The notes under the pieces: generated by a model | Told to the model about the DNA's origin: nothing | Database searches by the model: none | What the model saw: only the letters and a program-made list of their open reading frames with translations | Part shown: positions 7,738 to 16,764 of the stretch, one piece after another | How the letters are laid out: every line of letters starts with the position of its first letter | Position numbering within the stretch: the first letter of the stretch is position 1 | Program-made: the position numbers and the translations under genes | Source of the DNA: UBA1351 sp963677885 | GTDB taxonomy: Bacteria; Bacillota; Clostridia; Lachnospirales; Vallitaleaceae | Length of the DNA: 64,000 bases | Direction of reading: 5' to 3' | NCBI GenBank assembly: GCA_963677885.1 | Contig: OY782500.1 | Coordinates: forward strand, 4,960,001 to 5,024,000

Positions 7738-8196
7738 ATGAATAAGAAAGCTTTATTGATTAACGATTCAAGATTTGAGAGTATGATACTTAAAGACATG
7801 CTTCAAAAACTGTCATTCACAGTTGAGGTGGCAGATGAGTTTGAGGCCTTGTATGCTATAGAAAAGCATGAACCGGATCTTGTGATTGTCAATTATATCA
7901 TGCAGCAAACCAGGGGAGATAAGCTGATACAGTTAATGAAAGTGGGTATGCCTCATATAAAATGTGTCTTATCTTCCAACAGTGATATCAAAATGTCGGA
8001 TTTTCCGGGTGGTCATGTTGATGGTATTGTCCATACACCGGTGTCACAGTTTTTGCTTGAAAGTGTTCTCAATAGAATTGGAATATTTGAGGAAACCAAG
8101 GAAGAAGATCCAAATTGTAAAAATTGCAAAAGAGACTTGTCTCCCTTTGGTGATATTGAGTTTTGCCCTTTCTGTGGTAGTCCCGTAGGAAGTTGA
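7738..8196 (+). CDS. degenerate response-regulator receiver fused to a zinc ribbon
   Basis: 152 residues. Positions 1-115 have the receiver fold pattern (KALLINDSRFESMILKDMLQKL... EPDLVIVNYIMQ... IKCVLSSNS). The phosphoacceptor aspartate is replaced by Asn52 (VIVNYIM), and only one acidic residue (Asp10) remains at the metal site. The C-terminus has two CxxC pairs (CKNC and CPFC, about residues 126-147), a treble-clef/zinc-ribbon signature. It has no DNA-binding output domain, so it more likely works by protein contact than by phosphorylation. A clean GGAG site precedes the ATG and a terminator follows. Confidence 0.75.
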   Translation: MNKKALLINDSRFESMILKDMLQKLSFTVEVADEFEALYAIEKHEPDLVIVNYIMQQTRGDKLIQLMKVGMPHIKCVLSSNSDIKMSDFPGGHVDGIVHTPVSQFLLESVLNRIGIFEETKEEDPNCKNCKRDLSPFGDIEFCPFCGSPVGS

Positions 8197-8211
8197 TGAC
8201 TAGAATAGATT

Positions 8212-8262
8212 GCTCTCTGATCATTAGTGAACTTGTTCTGATGTATTAGAGAGCTTTTGTTT
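8212..8262 (+). terminator. probable terminator after the receiver/zinc-ribbon gene
   Basis: GCTCTCTGAT pairs with ATTAGAGAGC (one wobble) across a 23-base loop, followed by a T-rich tract. Confidence 0.6.
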
Positions 8263-8278
8263 TCTTGATAAATATGTA

Positions 8279-8307
8279 TTGACATTGGAAATGTAGATTG
8301 CTATAAT
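8279..8307 (+). promoter_or_regulatory. sigma-A promoter of the trpB T-box transcript
   Basis: TTGACA (8279-8284), exactly 17 bp, TATAAT (8302-8307). Confidence 0.85.
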
Positions 8308-8313
8308 TTTTAC

Positions 8314-8576
8314 TAACACAGTTAAATCCATTGACTGAGAAGAGTAAAGCAGAAGATTTTAATTCAGCGAGTTAGGGGTGGTGGAAGCCTAATATTGAAA
8401 TACTGTTTGAATGGTCTCACGAGGAGATCGGACGAATGAAGTAGTCCGATACGTTATTCCTACGTTATAAGGATAGGGTATGTTTGTATCTGAAAAAGTA
8501 TTAGGTCTAGTAGGACCTATAGAAATTGGGTGGCACCACGAAGCTTTCGTCCCTTTAGGATGATAGGCTTTTTTTA
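8314..8576 (+). promoter_or_regulatory. T-box leader, tryptophan specifier (TGG)
   Basis: The leader has the T-box parts in order: stem I with an apical GGGTGGTGGAAGCC segment, a specifier loop reading GAA-TGG-TCTCA with codon TGG at 8412-8414 (Trp), and the conserved T-box sequence TGGGTGGCACCACG (8527-8540). A T-run follows at 8569-8575. Uncharged tRNA-Trp should favour readthrough into trpB. I could not draw one unambiguous terminator stem by eye. Confidence 0.9.
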
Positions 8577-8684
8577 TTGCATAAATTCCTATGCAAGAGG
8601 TCCCATGGATACCCTTTGTGTAATGATGCAAGTGTCAGACATAAGTTTGGCAGATCAACTTACATAAAATTTGGAGGTATAACA

Positions 8685-9884
8685 ATGAATCATGAATTTG
8701 GTAATTTTGGTGGGCAGTATGTTCCGGAGCCTGTTATCCAGGCCCTAAATGAAGTGGAGTCAGCTTTTAATGAGGCTATGGCTGATGCTTCTTTCAAGGA
8801 AGAGTATCTCTATTACTTGAAAGAGTATGTCGGTAGACCAAGTCCCCTGTATTTTGCTGAGAACCTAACCAAAAGACTGGGTGGTGCCAAGGTCTATCTT
8901 AAAAGGGAAGACCTGAATCATACGGGTGCCCACAAGATTAACAATACCATTGGGCAAATACTTCTTGCCAAACGGATGGGCAAGAAGAAGATTATTGCTG
9001 AAACCGGAGCAGGTCAACATGGTGTTGCAACAGCAACTGCTGCAGCCATGTTTGATATGGAGTGTGAAATATTCATGGGTGAGGAGGATACTGAAAGACA
9101 GCGTCTCAACGTCTTTCGGATGGAGCTCTTAGGGGCTAAGGTTACTCCGGTAACCCGAGGAACAAAAACCCTTTCTGATGCAGTTGATGAGGCTATCGAA
9201 CAATGGGTTCAACGTATCGATGATACTTTTTATCTACTGGGCTCTGTTGTTGGACCACATCCTTATCCAACCATGGTTAGGGAATTCCAGAAAATTATTG
9301 GCCAGGAAGCCATCCAGCAGATTAAAGAAAAAGAAAAACGTCTTCCGGATTACTGTATTGCCTGTGTTGGTGGTGGAAGTAATGCAATGGGACTGTTTAA
9401 TGAATTTGTACCTTATGATGAGGTGAAGTTAATAGGTGTTGAAGGAGCTGGAAAGGGAGTCGATACCGACCTTCACGCTGCTACGATGACACTTGGTAAA
9501 CCTGGTGTCATCCATGGTATGAGTACGATTTTCGTTCAGGATGAAGAGGGTAATGTTAAGCCGGTATACTCCATATCAGCTGGACTGGATTATCCGGGAG
9601 TTGGCCCTGAGCATGCTTTTTTCAAGGAAACCGGTCGGGTTAGGTATGAAGCTATCACCGACGATGAGGCGGTTAAGGCCTTCCTATATCTGTCGCAAAC
9701 AGAAGGGATTATCCCTGCTATAGAAAGCTCTCATGCTATAGCTTATGCTATGAAATTTGTTCCTACTTTAAGCAGTGACCAAGTGGTGATTATCAATGTA
9801 TCAGGAAGAGGTGACAAGGATGTAGAAGCCATAGAAAAATACTTAAAAACTGCTTCTATAGACTTACAGCAAAAGGAAGTGTAA
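8685..9884 (+). CDS. trpB: tryptophan synthase beta chain, standalone
   Basis: 399 residues, the usual TrpB length. It condenses indole and L-serine to tryptophan with PLP. The motif HTGAHKINN holds the Schiff-base lysine, and GGGSNAMG is the phosphate-binding loop. The start is ATG 8685 behind GGAGG; the open frame begins earlier, at 8577, but that part is leader. No trpA or other trp gene is adjacent, so it may act with a TrpA encoded elsewhere or salvage free indole. The Trp T-box gives it its own tryptophan control. Confidence 0.95.
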   Translation: MNHEFGNFGGQYVPEPVIQALNEVESAFNEAMADASFKEEYLYYLKEYVGRPSPLYFAENLTKRLGGAKVYLKREDLNHTGAHKINNTIGQILLAKRMGKKKIIAETGAGQHGVATATAAAMFDMECEIFMGEEDTERQRLNVFRMELLGAKVTPVTRGTKTLSDAVDEAIEQWVQRIDDTFYLLGSVVGPHPYPTMVREFQKIIGQEAIQQIKEKEKRLPDYCIACVGGGSNAMGLFNEFVPYDEVKLIGVEGAGKGVDTDLHAATMTLGKPGVIHGMSTIFVQDEEGNVKPVYSISAGLDYPGVGPEHAFFKETGRVRYEAITDDEAVKAFLYLSQTEGIIPAIESSHAIAYAMKFVPTLSSDQVVIINVSGRGDKDVEAIEKYLKTASIDLQQKEV

Positions 9885-9937
9885 CTTTATTTATCTTATC
9901 TTATTTTAATGAAAAATTTATATCTTTCGTGTATAAT

Positions 9938-9969
9938 AGAAGGAACGGTGTAGTTCCTTCTGTTTTTTT
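9938..9969 (+). terminator. intrinsic terminator after trpB
   Basis: AGAAGGAAC/GTTCCTTCT stem with a six-base loop, then G and T7. Confidence 0.9.
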
Positions 9970-10125
9970 ATGTCTTAAAATCTCATATCAAGTGGTGATT
10001 ACGTGTGATCAAGATTTGTAGTCTGAGGACTCATGAGAACAAGAAGCAAGTTGAAAGAACTAGAGCCAAACCAAGCAGAAATGCTTTCACATATATAGAT
10101 ATTAGACATTAGTGAGGTGACTATT

Positions 10126-13100
10126 TTGAGTAGAATTCACATTGGCCTCGATGTAGGATCAACAACAGTCAAAGTAACCGTATTAAATGAATCTTTGGAT
10201 TTAATATACAGTAAGTATCGAAGACACTTCTCAGATATTCGTAAAACTGTAGCAGATATTATTCGTCATATCGACAAACATTTCGGAGCATCAGATGCAA
10301 CAATTAAAGTAACTGGATCAGGAGGTCTGGGTATATCAGATTGGTTGGAAATTCCTTTTATACAGGAAGTTGTAGCCTCTTCAAAGACCGTTGAAAAACT
10401 GATTCCAAGAACGGATGTAGCTATTGAACTTGGTGGAGAAGATGCTAAGATTACATATTTTGAAGGTTCCAGTATTGACCAACGGATGAATGGGACCTGT
10501 GCCGGTGGTACGGGGGCTTTTATCGACCAAATGTCAGCCCTTTTACAAACAGATGCAGGTGGACTTAATGAAATGGCTAAGAATCATCAGGTTATTCATC
10601 CTATCGCAGCCAGATGTGGTGTGTTTGCCAAGACTGATGTTCAGCCCCTCCTAAATGAAGGTGCTGCCAAAGAAGACATTGCAGCTTCTATATTTCAGGC
10701 TGTTGTCAATCAAACCATTAGTGGACTGGCCTGTGGTAAACCTATCAGAGGCAACGTTGCCTTTTTAGGTGGCCCTTTATATTTCCTGTCTGAATTACGT
10801 GAACGTTTTATTGAAACCCTTAACCTGACTAAAGACCAGGTTATTTTTCCAGACCATTCTCAACTTTTCGTCGCCATGGGTGCGGCTCTTGAATCTTTGG
10901 ATGAAGAAGTCATCAGTGTAGCTGAGCTTGTGTCCAGAACAGAGAAACTTCATATACGCGAATCCAATGAAGTGCCTAGACTTGCACCTTTGTTTAAGAA
11001 TGATGAGGAACTTAGAGCCTTTAAAGACCGTCATTACAGTGCAAAAGTAAAACGTGGAGAGCTGGCTGATTATGAGGGCCCTGTTTATCTTGGTATTGAT
11101 GCAGGATCCACCACAACAAAAGTTGCCCTTATCGGTGAAGATGCAGAACTTCTATACTCCTATTACGGATCTAATGAAGGTAAACCACTTCATCTTATTG
11201 TAGATGTTCTTAAAGATATTTTTGGTAAAATGCATGATAATGCTTTTATTGCTAAAAGTACTGTTACAGGATATGGTGAGGCATTAATTAAGGCGGCTTT
11301 ACAGGTTGATATCGGTGAAATCGAAACCATTGCCCATTATAAGGCGGCCAACCACTTTCTTCCAGGTGTAGAATTCATATTGGATATTGGTGGCCAGGAC
11401 ATGAAATGTCTTCGGGTCAAGGATGGGGTTATTGACGATATTATGCTTAATGAAGCCTGCTCATCCGGCTGTGGCTCTTTTTTGGAAACCTTTGCCAACT
11501 CCCTTAATCTGGATATTGAAAGTTTTGCTGGAGAAGCTCTAGTTAGTCTTAGACCCGTTGATCTTGGATCAAGATGTACCGTCTTTATGAACTCAAGGGT
11601 TAAACAGGCTCAGAAAGAAGGGGCAAAAGTAGGGGATATTTCTGCTGGTTTATCTTATTCGGTAATCAAGAATGCCCTTCAAAAGGTGATCAAGATTCGA
11701 GACCCTAAGCAGATGGGTGAAAAGATCATTGTTCAAGGTGGGACTTTCTATAACGACGCAGTCTTAAGGGCCTTTGAAATGATATCTGAAAGACAAGTGG
11801 TAAGACCGGAAATATCAGGAATCATGGGTGCCTACGGTTCGGCGCTGATATCTAGAGAAAGATACGATGAAGAGGGAGAATCCACACTACTTAGTCCGGA
11901 TCAGATGAACAATTTCTCTTTTGAAACCTCCATGGACAGATGTAAGTTATGTAATAATCACTGCTTATTGACTATTTCTACCTTCAATGACGGTAGGAGA
12001 TTCGTATCCGGTAACCGTTGTGAAAAGGGAGCCGGTATTGTTCATGAGAAAAAGGTTGAAATTGAAAACCTTTATGATTATAAATATAAGAAAGTCTTTG
12101 CCTATAAATCATTAAAGGAAGATCAGGCTCCAAGAGGAACCATTGGTATTCCACGGGTTCTTAATATGTATGAGAATTATCCCTTCTGGCATACGTTCCT
12201 GACTGCATTAGGGTTTAGAGTCGTATTATCACCACGCTCGTCCAAGAAGATCTATGAAGAAGGTATTGAGACTATTCCATCTGAATCAGCCTGCTATCCG
12301 GCAAAGATCGTTCATGGTCATGTGATGCACTTAATCAATAAGGGGATTGATACTATATTTTACCCTTCGGTTGCCTATGAAGACAAGGAGTTTGGTGAGG
12401 TTGACAATCATTATAACTGCCCTATAGTCACCTCTTATCCTGAGACGATAAAGCATAATATCGATGAAATTGTCGATGGAAAAGTTAAACTCATTCAACC
12501 TTTTTTGGCTATGAATGAACCTAAGTATATTCTAAAAGGTATCAGTAATTCCTTCGAGGCTTTTGGTATCAGCAAACAAGAGTTGAAAGAAGCTATAGCC
12601 CTGGCTTGGGATGAAAAGGAAGCCTTTAAGAAAGATATTAGGGATAAAGGTAAGGCCCTGGTAGAAAAACTGGAGAAAGAGGGAAGAAAGGGAATTGTTC
12701 TGGCAGGACGCCCCTACCATGTGGATCCTGAGATTAATCATGGATTGACGAATATCATCGCTGAGCTTGATATGGCAGTTTTAACGGAGGACAGCGTAGC
12801 CCATTTAGGAAATCCAGCCCGTCCACTTCGAGTTCTTGATCAGTGGTCCTACCATTCAAGACTATATAATGCTGCAGATTTTGTGGGGAATACGGAAGCG
12901 CTGGAATTGGTTCAGCTAACTTCTTTTGGATGTGGTGTCGATGCAGTAACCTCTGATCAGGTACATGAAATCCTGGAATCACATGGCAAGTTATATACCC
13001 TGATCAAGATTGATGAAGGTAATAATCTTGGGGCCATTCGTATTCGTATGCGGTCCTTAAAGGCCGCTCTTGATGAGCAACGTCAATCTGGCAAAGTCAT

Positions 13101-14418
13101 CAAGAAAAAGCCAATCCTTCAGAATAATTTGAGTTTTACTGTTGAGAATAGAAAAAATCATACCATATTGGCACCACAAATGGCTCCTTTGCATTTTGAA
13201 ATCTTCCAGGAAGCCTTTACCAATATGGGATACAATGTCGTGATTTTACCGGAAGTCGATACCAAGGCTATTGACACAGGGCTGAAATACGTTAACAATG
13301 ATGCCTGTTATCCATCGATTCTGGTAACAGGTCAAATCATGGCAGCTATTCAATCTGGTGACTACGATCTGAATAATACCTCAGTTTTCATTACTCAAAC
13401 TGGTGGAGGTTGTCGTGCATCCAACTATATCGGTTTTATCCGTAAGGCTTTAACCGATGCAGGTATTCACACGGTTCCGGTTGTATCTCTAAACGCCTTA
13501 GGTCTGGAAAACCATCCTGGTCTTAAGATCGATGCAGACTTTATCAAACTCTTTTTGATGTCAACGGTGATTGGTGACACCTTTATGAGGGTCATCCATG
13601 CGACCAGACCTTATGAGGTCAATGAAGGCCAGACGGAAAGAGTTCATAAGGAATACTTCCTAAAGGTTGTAGACTTCCTTAAAAAGCCGACATTTAGAGC
13701 ATATAAGCAAATTTTACGGGATATTGTATCAGCTTTTGATGCAATACCGAGAAGAGATATCATAAAACCAAAAGTTGGAGTTGTTGGAGAGATTCTGGTT
13801 AAATATCATCCAACAGGAAACAATGAGCTGGTTAAAGTTCTTGAAAAAGAAGGGGCAGAGGTCCAAGTACCGGATCTAATGGATTTCTTCCTTTACAGTG
13901 CATACAACACCAAGTTTAAGTCAGACTATCTTCTGACATCAAAGAAGAACTGGTGGATCAATAAGTCTGCTATAGAAGTCATTGAATGGTTTAGAGGACC
14001 GGCCAAGAAAGCTTTAGAGGCCAGTGAAAACTTTAGACCTCCAACTCGTATCGAGAAAAAAGCCCAGCTTGCCGGAAAGCTTATATCTTTAGGTAATCAA
14101 ACCGGTGAAGGTTGGTTCCTAACCGGCGAGATGGTAGAGTTGGTCGAACATGGCGTAGACAATATCGTATGTGTACAACCCTTTGCCTGCCTGCCTAATC
14201 ACGTCGTCGGTAAATCTATGATTAAGCCAATAAAGGCTGAATATCCTTATGCCAATATTGCAGCTATTGATTATGACCCAGGAGCAAGTGAAGTCAACCA
14301 GCTTAACAGAATCAAACTCATGCTGTCTGTTGCCTTCAAAAACCTGGAAAAGAAACAAGCAGACATAGCCTACTACCCACAACCCATCAACCCACTAGAC
14401 GAAGAAAATTACGCCTAA
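10126..14418 (+). CDS. 2-hydroxyacyl-CoA dehydratase activase/reductase fusion (tandem BadF/BcrA ATPase + DUF2229)
   Basis: A 1430-residue cytoplasmic protein. Two ASKHA ATPase domains follow each other (about residues 3-260 and 320-580), each opening with GLDVGSTTVK or GIDAGSTTTK. Each keeps the two cysteines that hold the shared [4Fe-4S] cluster of HgdC-type activases: C125/C164 and C445/C484, both 39 apart. The chain may therefore fold as an internal pseudo-dimer around one cluster. The C-terminal half begins with a CxxCxxxC...C cluster (C606, C609, C613, C632) and continues as a DUF2229/HgdB-like region. Start: TTG 10126 behind GAGGTGA. No dehydratase gene is adjacent, so the partner is unknown; ATP-driven low-potential electron transfer is the inferred role. 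Confidence 0.85.
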   Translation: MSRIHIGLDVGSTTVKVTVLNESLDLIYSKYRRHFSDIRKTVADIIRHIDKHFGASDATIKVTGSGGLGISDWLEIPFIQEVVASSKTVEKLIPRTDVAIELGGEDAKITYFEGSSIDQRMNGTCAGGTGAFIDQMSALLQTDAGGLNEMAKNHQVIHPIAARCGVFAKTDVQPLLNEGAAKEDIAASIFQAVVNQTISGLACGKPIRGNVAFLGGPLYFLSELRERFIETLNLTKDQVIFPDHSQLFVAMGAALESLDEEVISVAELVSRTEKLHIRESNEVPRLAPLFKNDEELRAFKDRHYSAKVKRGELADYEGPVYLGIDAGSTTTKVALIGEDAELLYSYYGSNEGKPLHLIVDVLKDIFGKMHDNAFIAKSTVTGYGEALIKAALQVDIGEIETIAHYKAANHFLPGVEFILDIGGQDMKCLRVKDGVIDDIMLNEACSSGCGSFLETFANSLNLDIESFAGEALVSLRPVDLGSRCTVFMNSRVKQAQKEGAKVGDISAGLSYSVIKNALQKVIKIRDPKQMGEKIIVQGGTFYNDAVLRAFEMISERQVVRPEISGIMGAYGSALISRERYDEEGESTLLSPDQMNNFSFETSMDRCKLCNNHCLLTISTFNDGRRFVSGNRCEKGAGIVHEKKVEIENLYDYKYKKVFAYKSLKEDQAPRGTIGIPRVLNMYENYPFWHTFLTALGFRVVLSPRSSKKIYEEGIETIPSESACYPAKIVHGHVMHLINKGIDTIFYPSVAYEDKEFGEVDNHYNCPIVTSYPETIKHNIDEIVDGKVKLIQPFLAMNEPKYILKGISNSFEAFGISKQELKEAIALAWDEKEAFKKDIRDKGKALVEKLEKEGRKGIVLAGRPYHVDPEINHGLTNIIAELDMAVLTEDSVAHLGNPARPLRVLDQWSYHSRLYNAADFVGNTEALELVQLTSFGCGVDAVTSDQVHEILESHGKLYTLIKIDEGNNLGAIRIRMRSLKAALDEQRQSGKVIKKKPILQNNLSFTVENRKNHTILAPQMAPLHFEIFQEAFTNMGYNVVILPEVDTKAIDTGLKYVNNDACYPSILVTGQIMAAIQSGDYDLNNTSVFITQTGGGCRASNYIGFIRKALTDAGIHTVPVVSLNALGLENHPGLKIDADFIKLFLMSTVIGDTFMRVIHATRPYEVNEGQTERVHKEYFLKVVDFLKKPTFRAYKQILRDIVSAFDAIPRRDIIKPKVGVVGEILVKYHPTGNNELVKVLEKEGAEVQVPDLMDFFLYSAYNTKFKSDYLLTSKKNWWINKSAIEVIEWFRGPAKKALEASENFRPPTRIEKKAQLAGKLISLGNQTGEGWFLTGEMVELVEHGVDNIVCVQPFACLPNHVVGKSMIKPIKAEYPYANIAAIDYDPGASEVNQLNRIKLMLSVAFKNLEKKQADIAYYPQPINPLDEENYA

Positions 14419-14471
14419 ACCGACTTTCAACAAAAATTAGTTAGCAGTAATTTAATACACAAATAATAAGT

Positions 14472-14521
14472 GACTTTATGAACGCTCACTACCATATAGG
14501 CGTCATAAAGTCTCTTTTTTG
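14472..14521 (+). terminator. intrinsic terminator after the activase gene
   Basis: GACTTTATGAACGC pairs with GCGTCATAAAGTC (one bulged A), followed by TCT6. Confidence 0.88.
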
Positions 14522-14679
14522 TTCTGATACTTTATTTAGTTGTGTCTTCAGTTTATTTGCGTTTGCAGCATTTTGGTTTGCAAAGTGTATACTACTTTTG
14601 TATGTCATAATGAAATATCATGTCACAAATCAAAGACTTTAACTCAATTATAATGCCATTCGTGGTCTAACAATAATTT

Positions 14680-14717
14680 AAAAAAGACAGTCATAAACCA
14701 AAAGTTCACAACTGTCT
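14680..14717 (-). terminator. intrinsic terminator of the chemoreceptor gene
   Basis: Read on the minus strand: AGACAGT, 19-base loop, ACTGTCT, then T6. With the previous terminator it fills the 340-bp gap between the convergent genes; nothing else is visible there. Confidence 0.75.
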
Positions 14718-14756
14718 ATATATAACTTCTTAAAATCTAAAGTAAGAAAAAGCAAA

Positions 14757-16508
14757 CTAGTCAACCTTAAACTGACTGATCTCATTAAAGAGAACCTGAG
14801 TCTGTTCATTGGACTTTTCTTTTGCCTCGTGAATGTTCTCAGCTTCCATAGCCACAACACTGGCCTTATTGGAAATTTCTCCAATATTCATGGTAGAGTT
14901 GGCGATGGTAGATGCAATTTCACTGATAGCAATCGCTACTTCGTCAGTAGACTTGGTAACATGTTCAATAGAGTCGTAGATGTTGGTTAACTTAGTGTTG
15001 AAGGTGTCGGCATCACTGCTGTATTGATCACTTAGGTGGAGCATGGAGTCATAGTCGTTTAAGACATCTTTTTCAAGGAAGGACATGATTTCACCAATTT
15101 CCTTAGCCATGGTATTAACCGTATCTACAATGGTTTCTGACACAACCTGGATTTCAGAAGCTGATTTTTGTGAGTTCTCAGCCAGTTTTCTAATCTCATC
15201 AGCAACCACTGCAAAACCTCTTCCGGACTCGCCTGCACGGGCGGCTTCAATAGCAGCGTTTAAGGCAAGCAGGTTGGTTTGGCCGGCAATATCCAAGATT
15301 GTTTGAGTTAATATAGAAATCTTTTCAACTTCTTTGGATTTTTCAACAGTTTCGTCAAGTTTAACTTTGGTGGACTTATAAATATTATTGGCACGGCCAA
15401 TTTTCTCAGTGGTCTCATCACCGAGACGTTTAGCCCTGTCGTTGATCTGAACGGCCAGTTCTTTACCTTCTTGAATATCTCCACTGATCATGTTAATACT
15501 GGAAGTGATTTCTTCAGTAGTAGCAGTGATTTCTTCGGTAGAAGCACTGGTTTCTTCCATAGCAGCGGATATATCAACTAAAGTGTTGGAAACATCAATG
15601 ATGTTGGTGTTTAGACTGGATAGCTGTGTATCAATCAAATTTGAAGAATCGCTGATAGCATGAATGGATACGTTTGTTGTCTGGATGATACCTCTTAGTG
15701 AATTGAAAAATCCATTTAGATGTTTGGCGATTTCGTTAAACTCGTTTTTGGCTTTGATTTGGATTTGGGTTGTCAGGTCATCTTCTTTCGTTGCATGTTC
15801 AAGACTGGAAATCATTTGTTTGGTAGATTTTCTGATATTGATGACCAGGAAGATAACAATAATAAAACTTAGCAGGATTACGGTGGCAATAACAATAAAG
15901 GAAATGAGAGTTGAAGTTTTAACAGCACTGTCTAGGATATCGTTGGAGCGGTCAAGAACTTCGACAGCTGAAGCTTCTATGGATTCCTCAAATGGTGCCA
16001 ACTCATTATCAATATAGTCCACCAGTTCACTTTGTATGACGATGGACTTAATAAATGAAACTTTTGATATATATGAAATGGTTTTCTGGTTAATATTTTC
16101 GATGGAATCGGCAAGTTCGGTATTTCTTGCCAGATCGGCATTTTCTGTGATTTTTCTGATTTCTCTAAGGTTTTTGACCGCTTCATCAATATAGGTCTTG
16201 TCTTTTGTTATAACAAAGTCTTTAGACGCTTGACGACTCTGATTGATATAGTATACAATAGTGTGCATGTCTTCTGTGGTCTGACGTACATTTGTCGTTA
16301 ATCCATTAAATACCGTATTAATGATGAAACTTGCGACCATAAGAAGTATAATAATAGAGAAGGAGAAAGGTACAAGGTTACGGATGTCAGTGATTCGAAA
16401 AGTTCCTTTGGTTCTAACTTTTTTGGTTTTTGCTGATTTTACGCCTTTGTTCCTTTGCTTGGGAACTTTTGTTTTATTAGCCCGAATAGATTTGCTCAAT
16501 TTTTTCAT
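14757..16508 (-). CDS. methyl-accepting chemotaxis protein
   Basis: A 583-residue transmembrane chemoreceptor. A basic N-terminal tail (about 40 Lys/Arg-rich residues) precedes TM1 (PFSFSIIILLMVASFIINTVF). A helical extracytoplasmic domain of about 130 residues follows, then TM2 (SFIVIATVILLSFIIVIFLV), a HAMP-like linker and the cytoplasmic coiled coil with the signalling tip (AGQTNLLALNAAIEAARAGE) that binds CheA and CheW. The helical sensor resembles a four-helix bundle; its ligand is unknown. Start: ATG at 16508, with AAAGGAG upstream, rather than the longer frame. The gene stands alone, facing away from era. Confidence 0.93.
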   Translation of the reverse strand: MKKLSKSIRANKTKVPKQRNKGVKSAKTKKVRTKGTFRITDIRNLVPFSFSIIILLMVASFIINTVFNGLTTNVRQTTEDMHTIVYYINQSRQASKDFVITKDKTYIDEAVKNLREIRKITENADLARNTELADSIENINQKTISYISKVSFIKSIVIQSELVDYIDNELAPFEESIEASAVEVLDRSNDILDSAVKTSTLISFIVIATVILLSFIIVIFLVINIRKSTKQMISSLEHATKEDDLTTQIQIKAKNEFNEIAKHLNGFFNSLRGIIQTTNVSIHAISDSSNLIDTQLSSLNTNIIDVSNTLVDISAAMEETSASTEEITATTEEITSSINMISGDIQEGKELAVQINDRAKRLGDETTEKIGRANNIYKSTKVKLDETVEKSKEVEKISILTQTILDIAGQTNLLALNAAIEAARAGESGRGFAVVADEIRKLAENSQKSASEIQVVSETIVDTVNTMAKEIGEIMSFLEKDVLNDYDSMLHLSDQYSSDADTFNTKLTNIYDSIEHVTKSTDEVAIAISEIASTIANSTMNIGEISNKASVVAMEAENIHEAKEKSNEQTQVLFNEISQFKVD

Positions 16509-16542
16509 GTGTGCACTCCTTTGCGTATATATATATAGTTCT

Positions 16543-16572
16543 ATTTTACCACGCCGCAACGTTAAAGTTCAA
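16543..16572 (-). promoter_or_regulatory. promoter of the chemoreceptor gene
   Basis: On the minus strand, TTGAAC (16572-16567), 18-bp spacer, TAAAAT (16548-16543). I see no sigma-28 type GCCGATAA box. Confidence 0.55.
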
Positions 16573-16656
16573 ATGAACAATTTGTAACGGTTGCCAAAAA
16601 ATGTTTACAAATTAAAGTTTTTATACAATTTGCATGTAAAGTCTAGTAATCAACTA

Positions 16657-16755
16657 TGCAAGCTAGTCTGGTAGTAAATCTAGCGATTTATTGCCAGGCT
16701 TGCAACCTAGTCTGGTCGTAAATCTTTAGATTTACTGCTCGACTATGCAACCTAG
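16657..16755 (+). repeat. tandem hairpin repeat in the era leader
   Basis: Two direct repeats of 44 and 45 bp (16657-16700, 16701-16745), both opening TGCAA-CTAGTCTGGT, then a partial third (TGCAACCTAG) that merges with the era ribosome binding site. Each repeat folds. The first gives a 16-bp stem with a four-base loop (16665-16700, with G-U pairs). The second gives GTAAATC-TTTA-GATTTAC plus an outer TAGTC/GACTA (16708-16745). Confidence 0.75.
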
Positions 16756-16764
16756 GAGGAAATT

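Noticed and set aside
8577..8684. N-terminal extension of the trpB frame
   Set aside because: It is T-box leader sequence in frame. A strong GGAGG lies before ATG 8685 and the normal TrpB N-terminus begins there.
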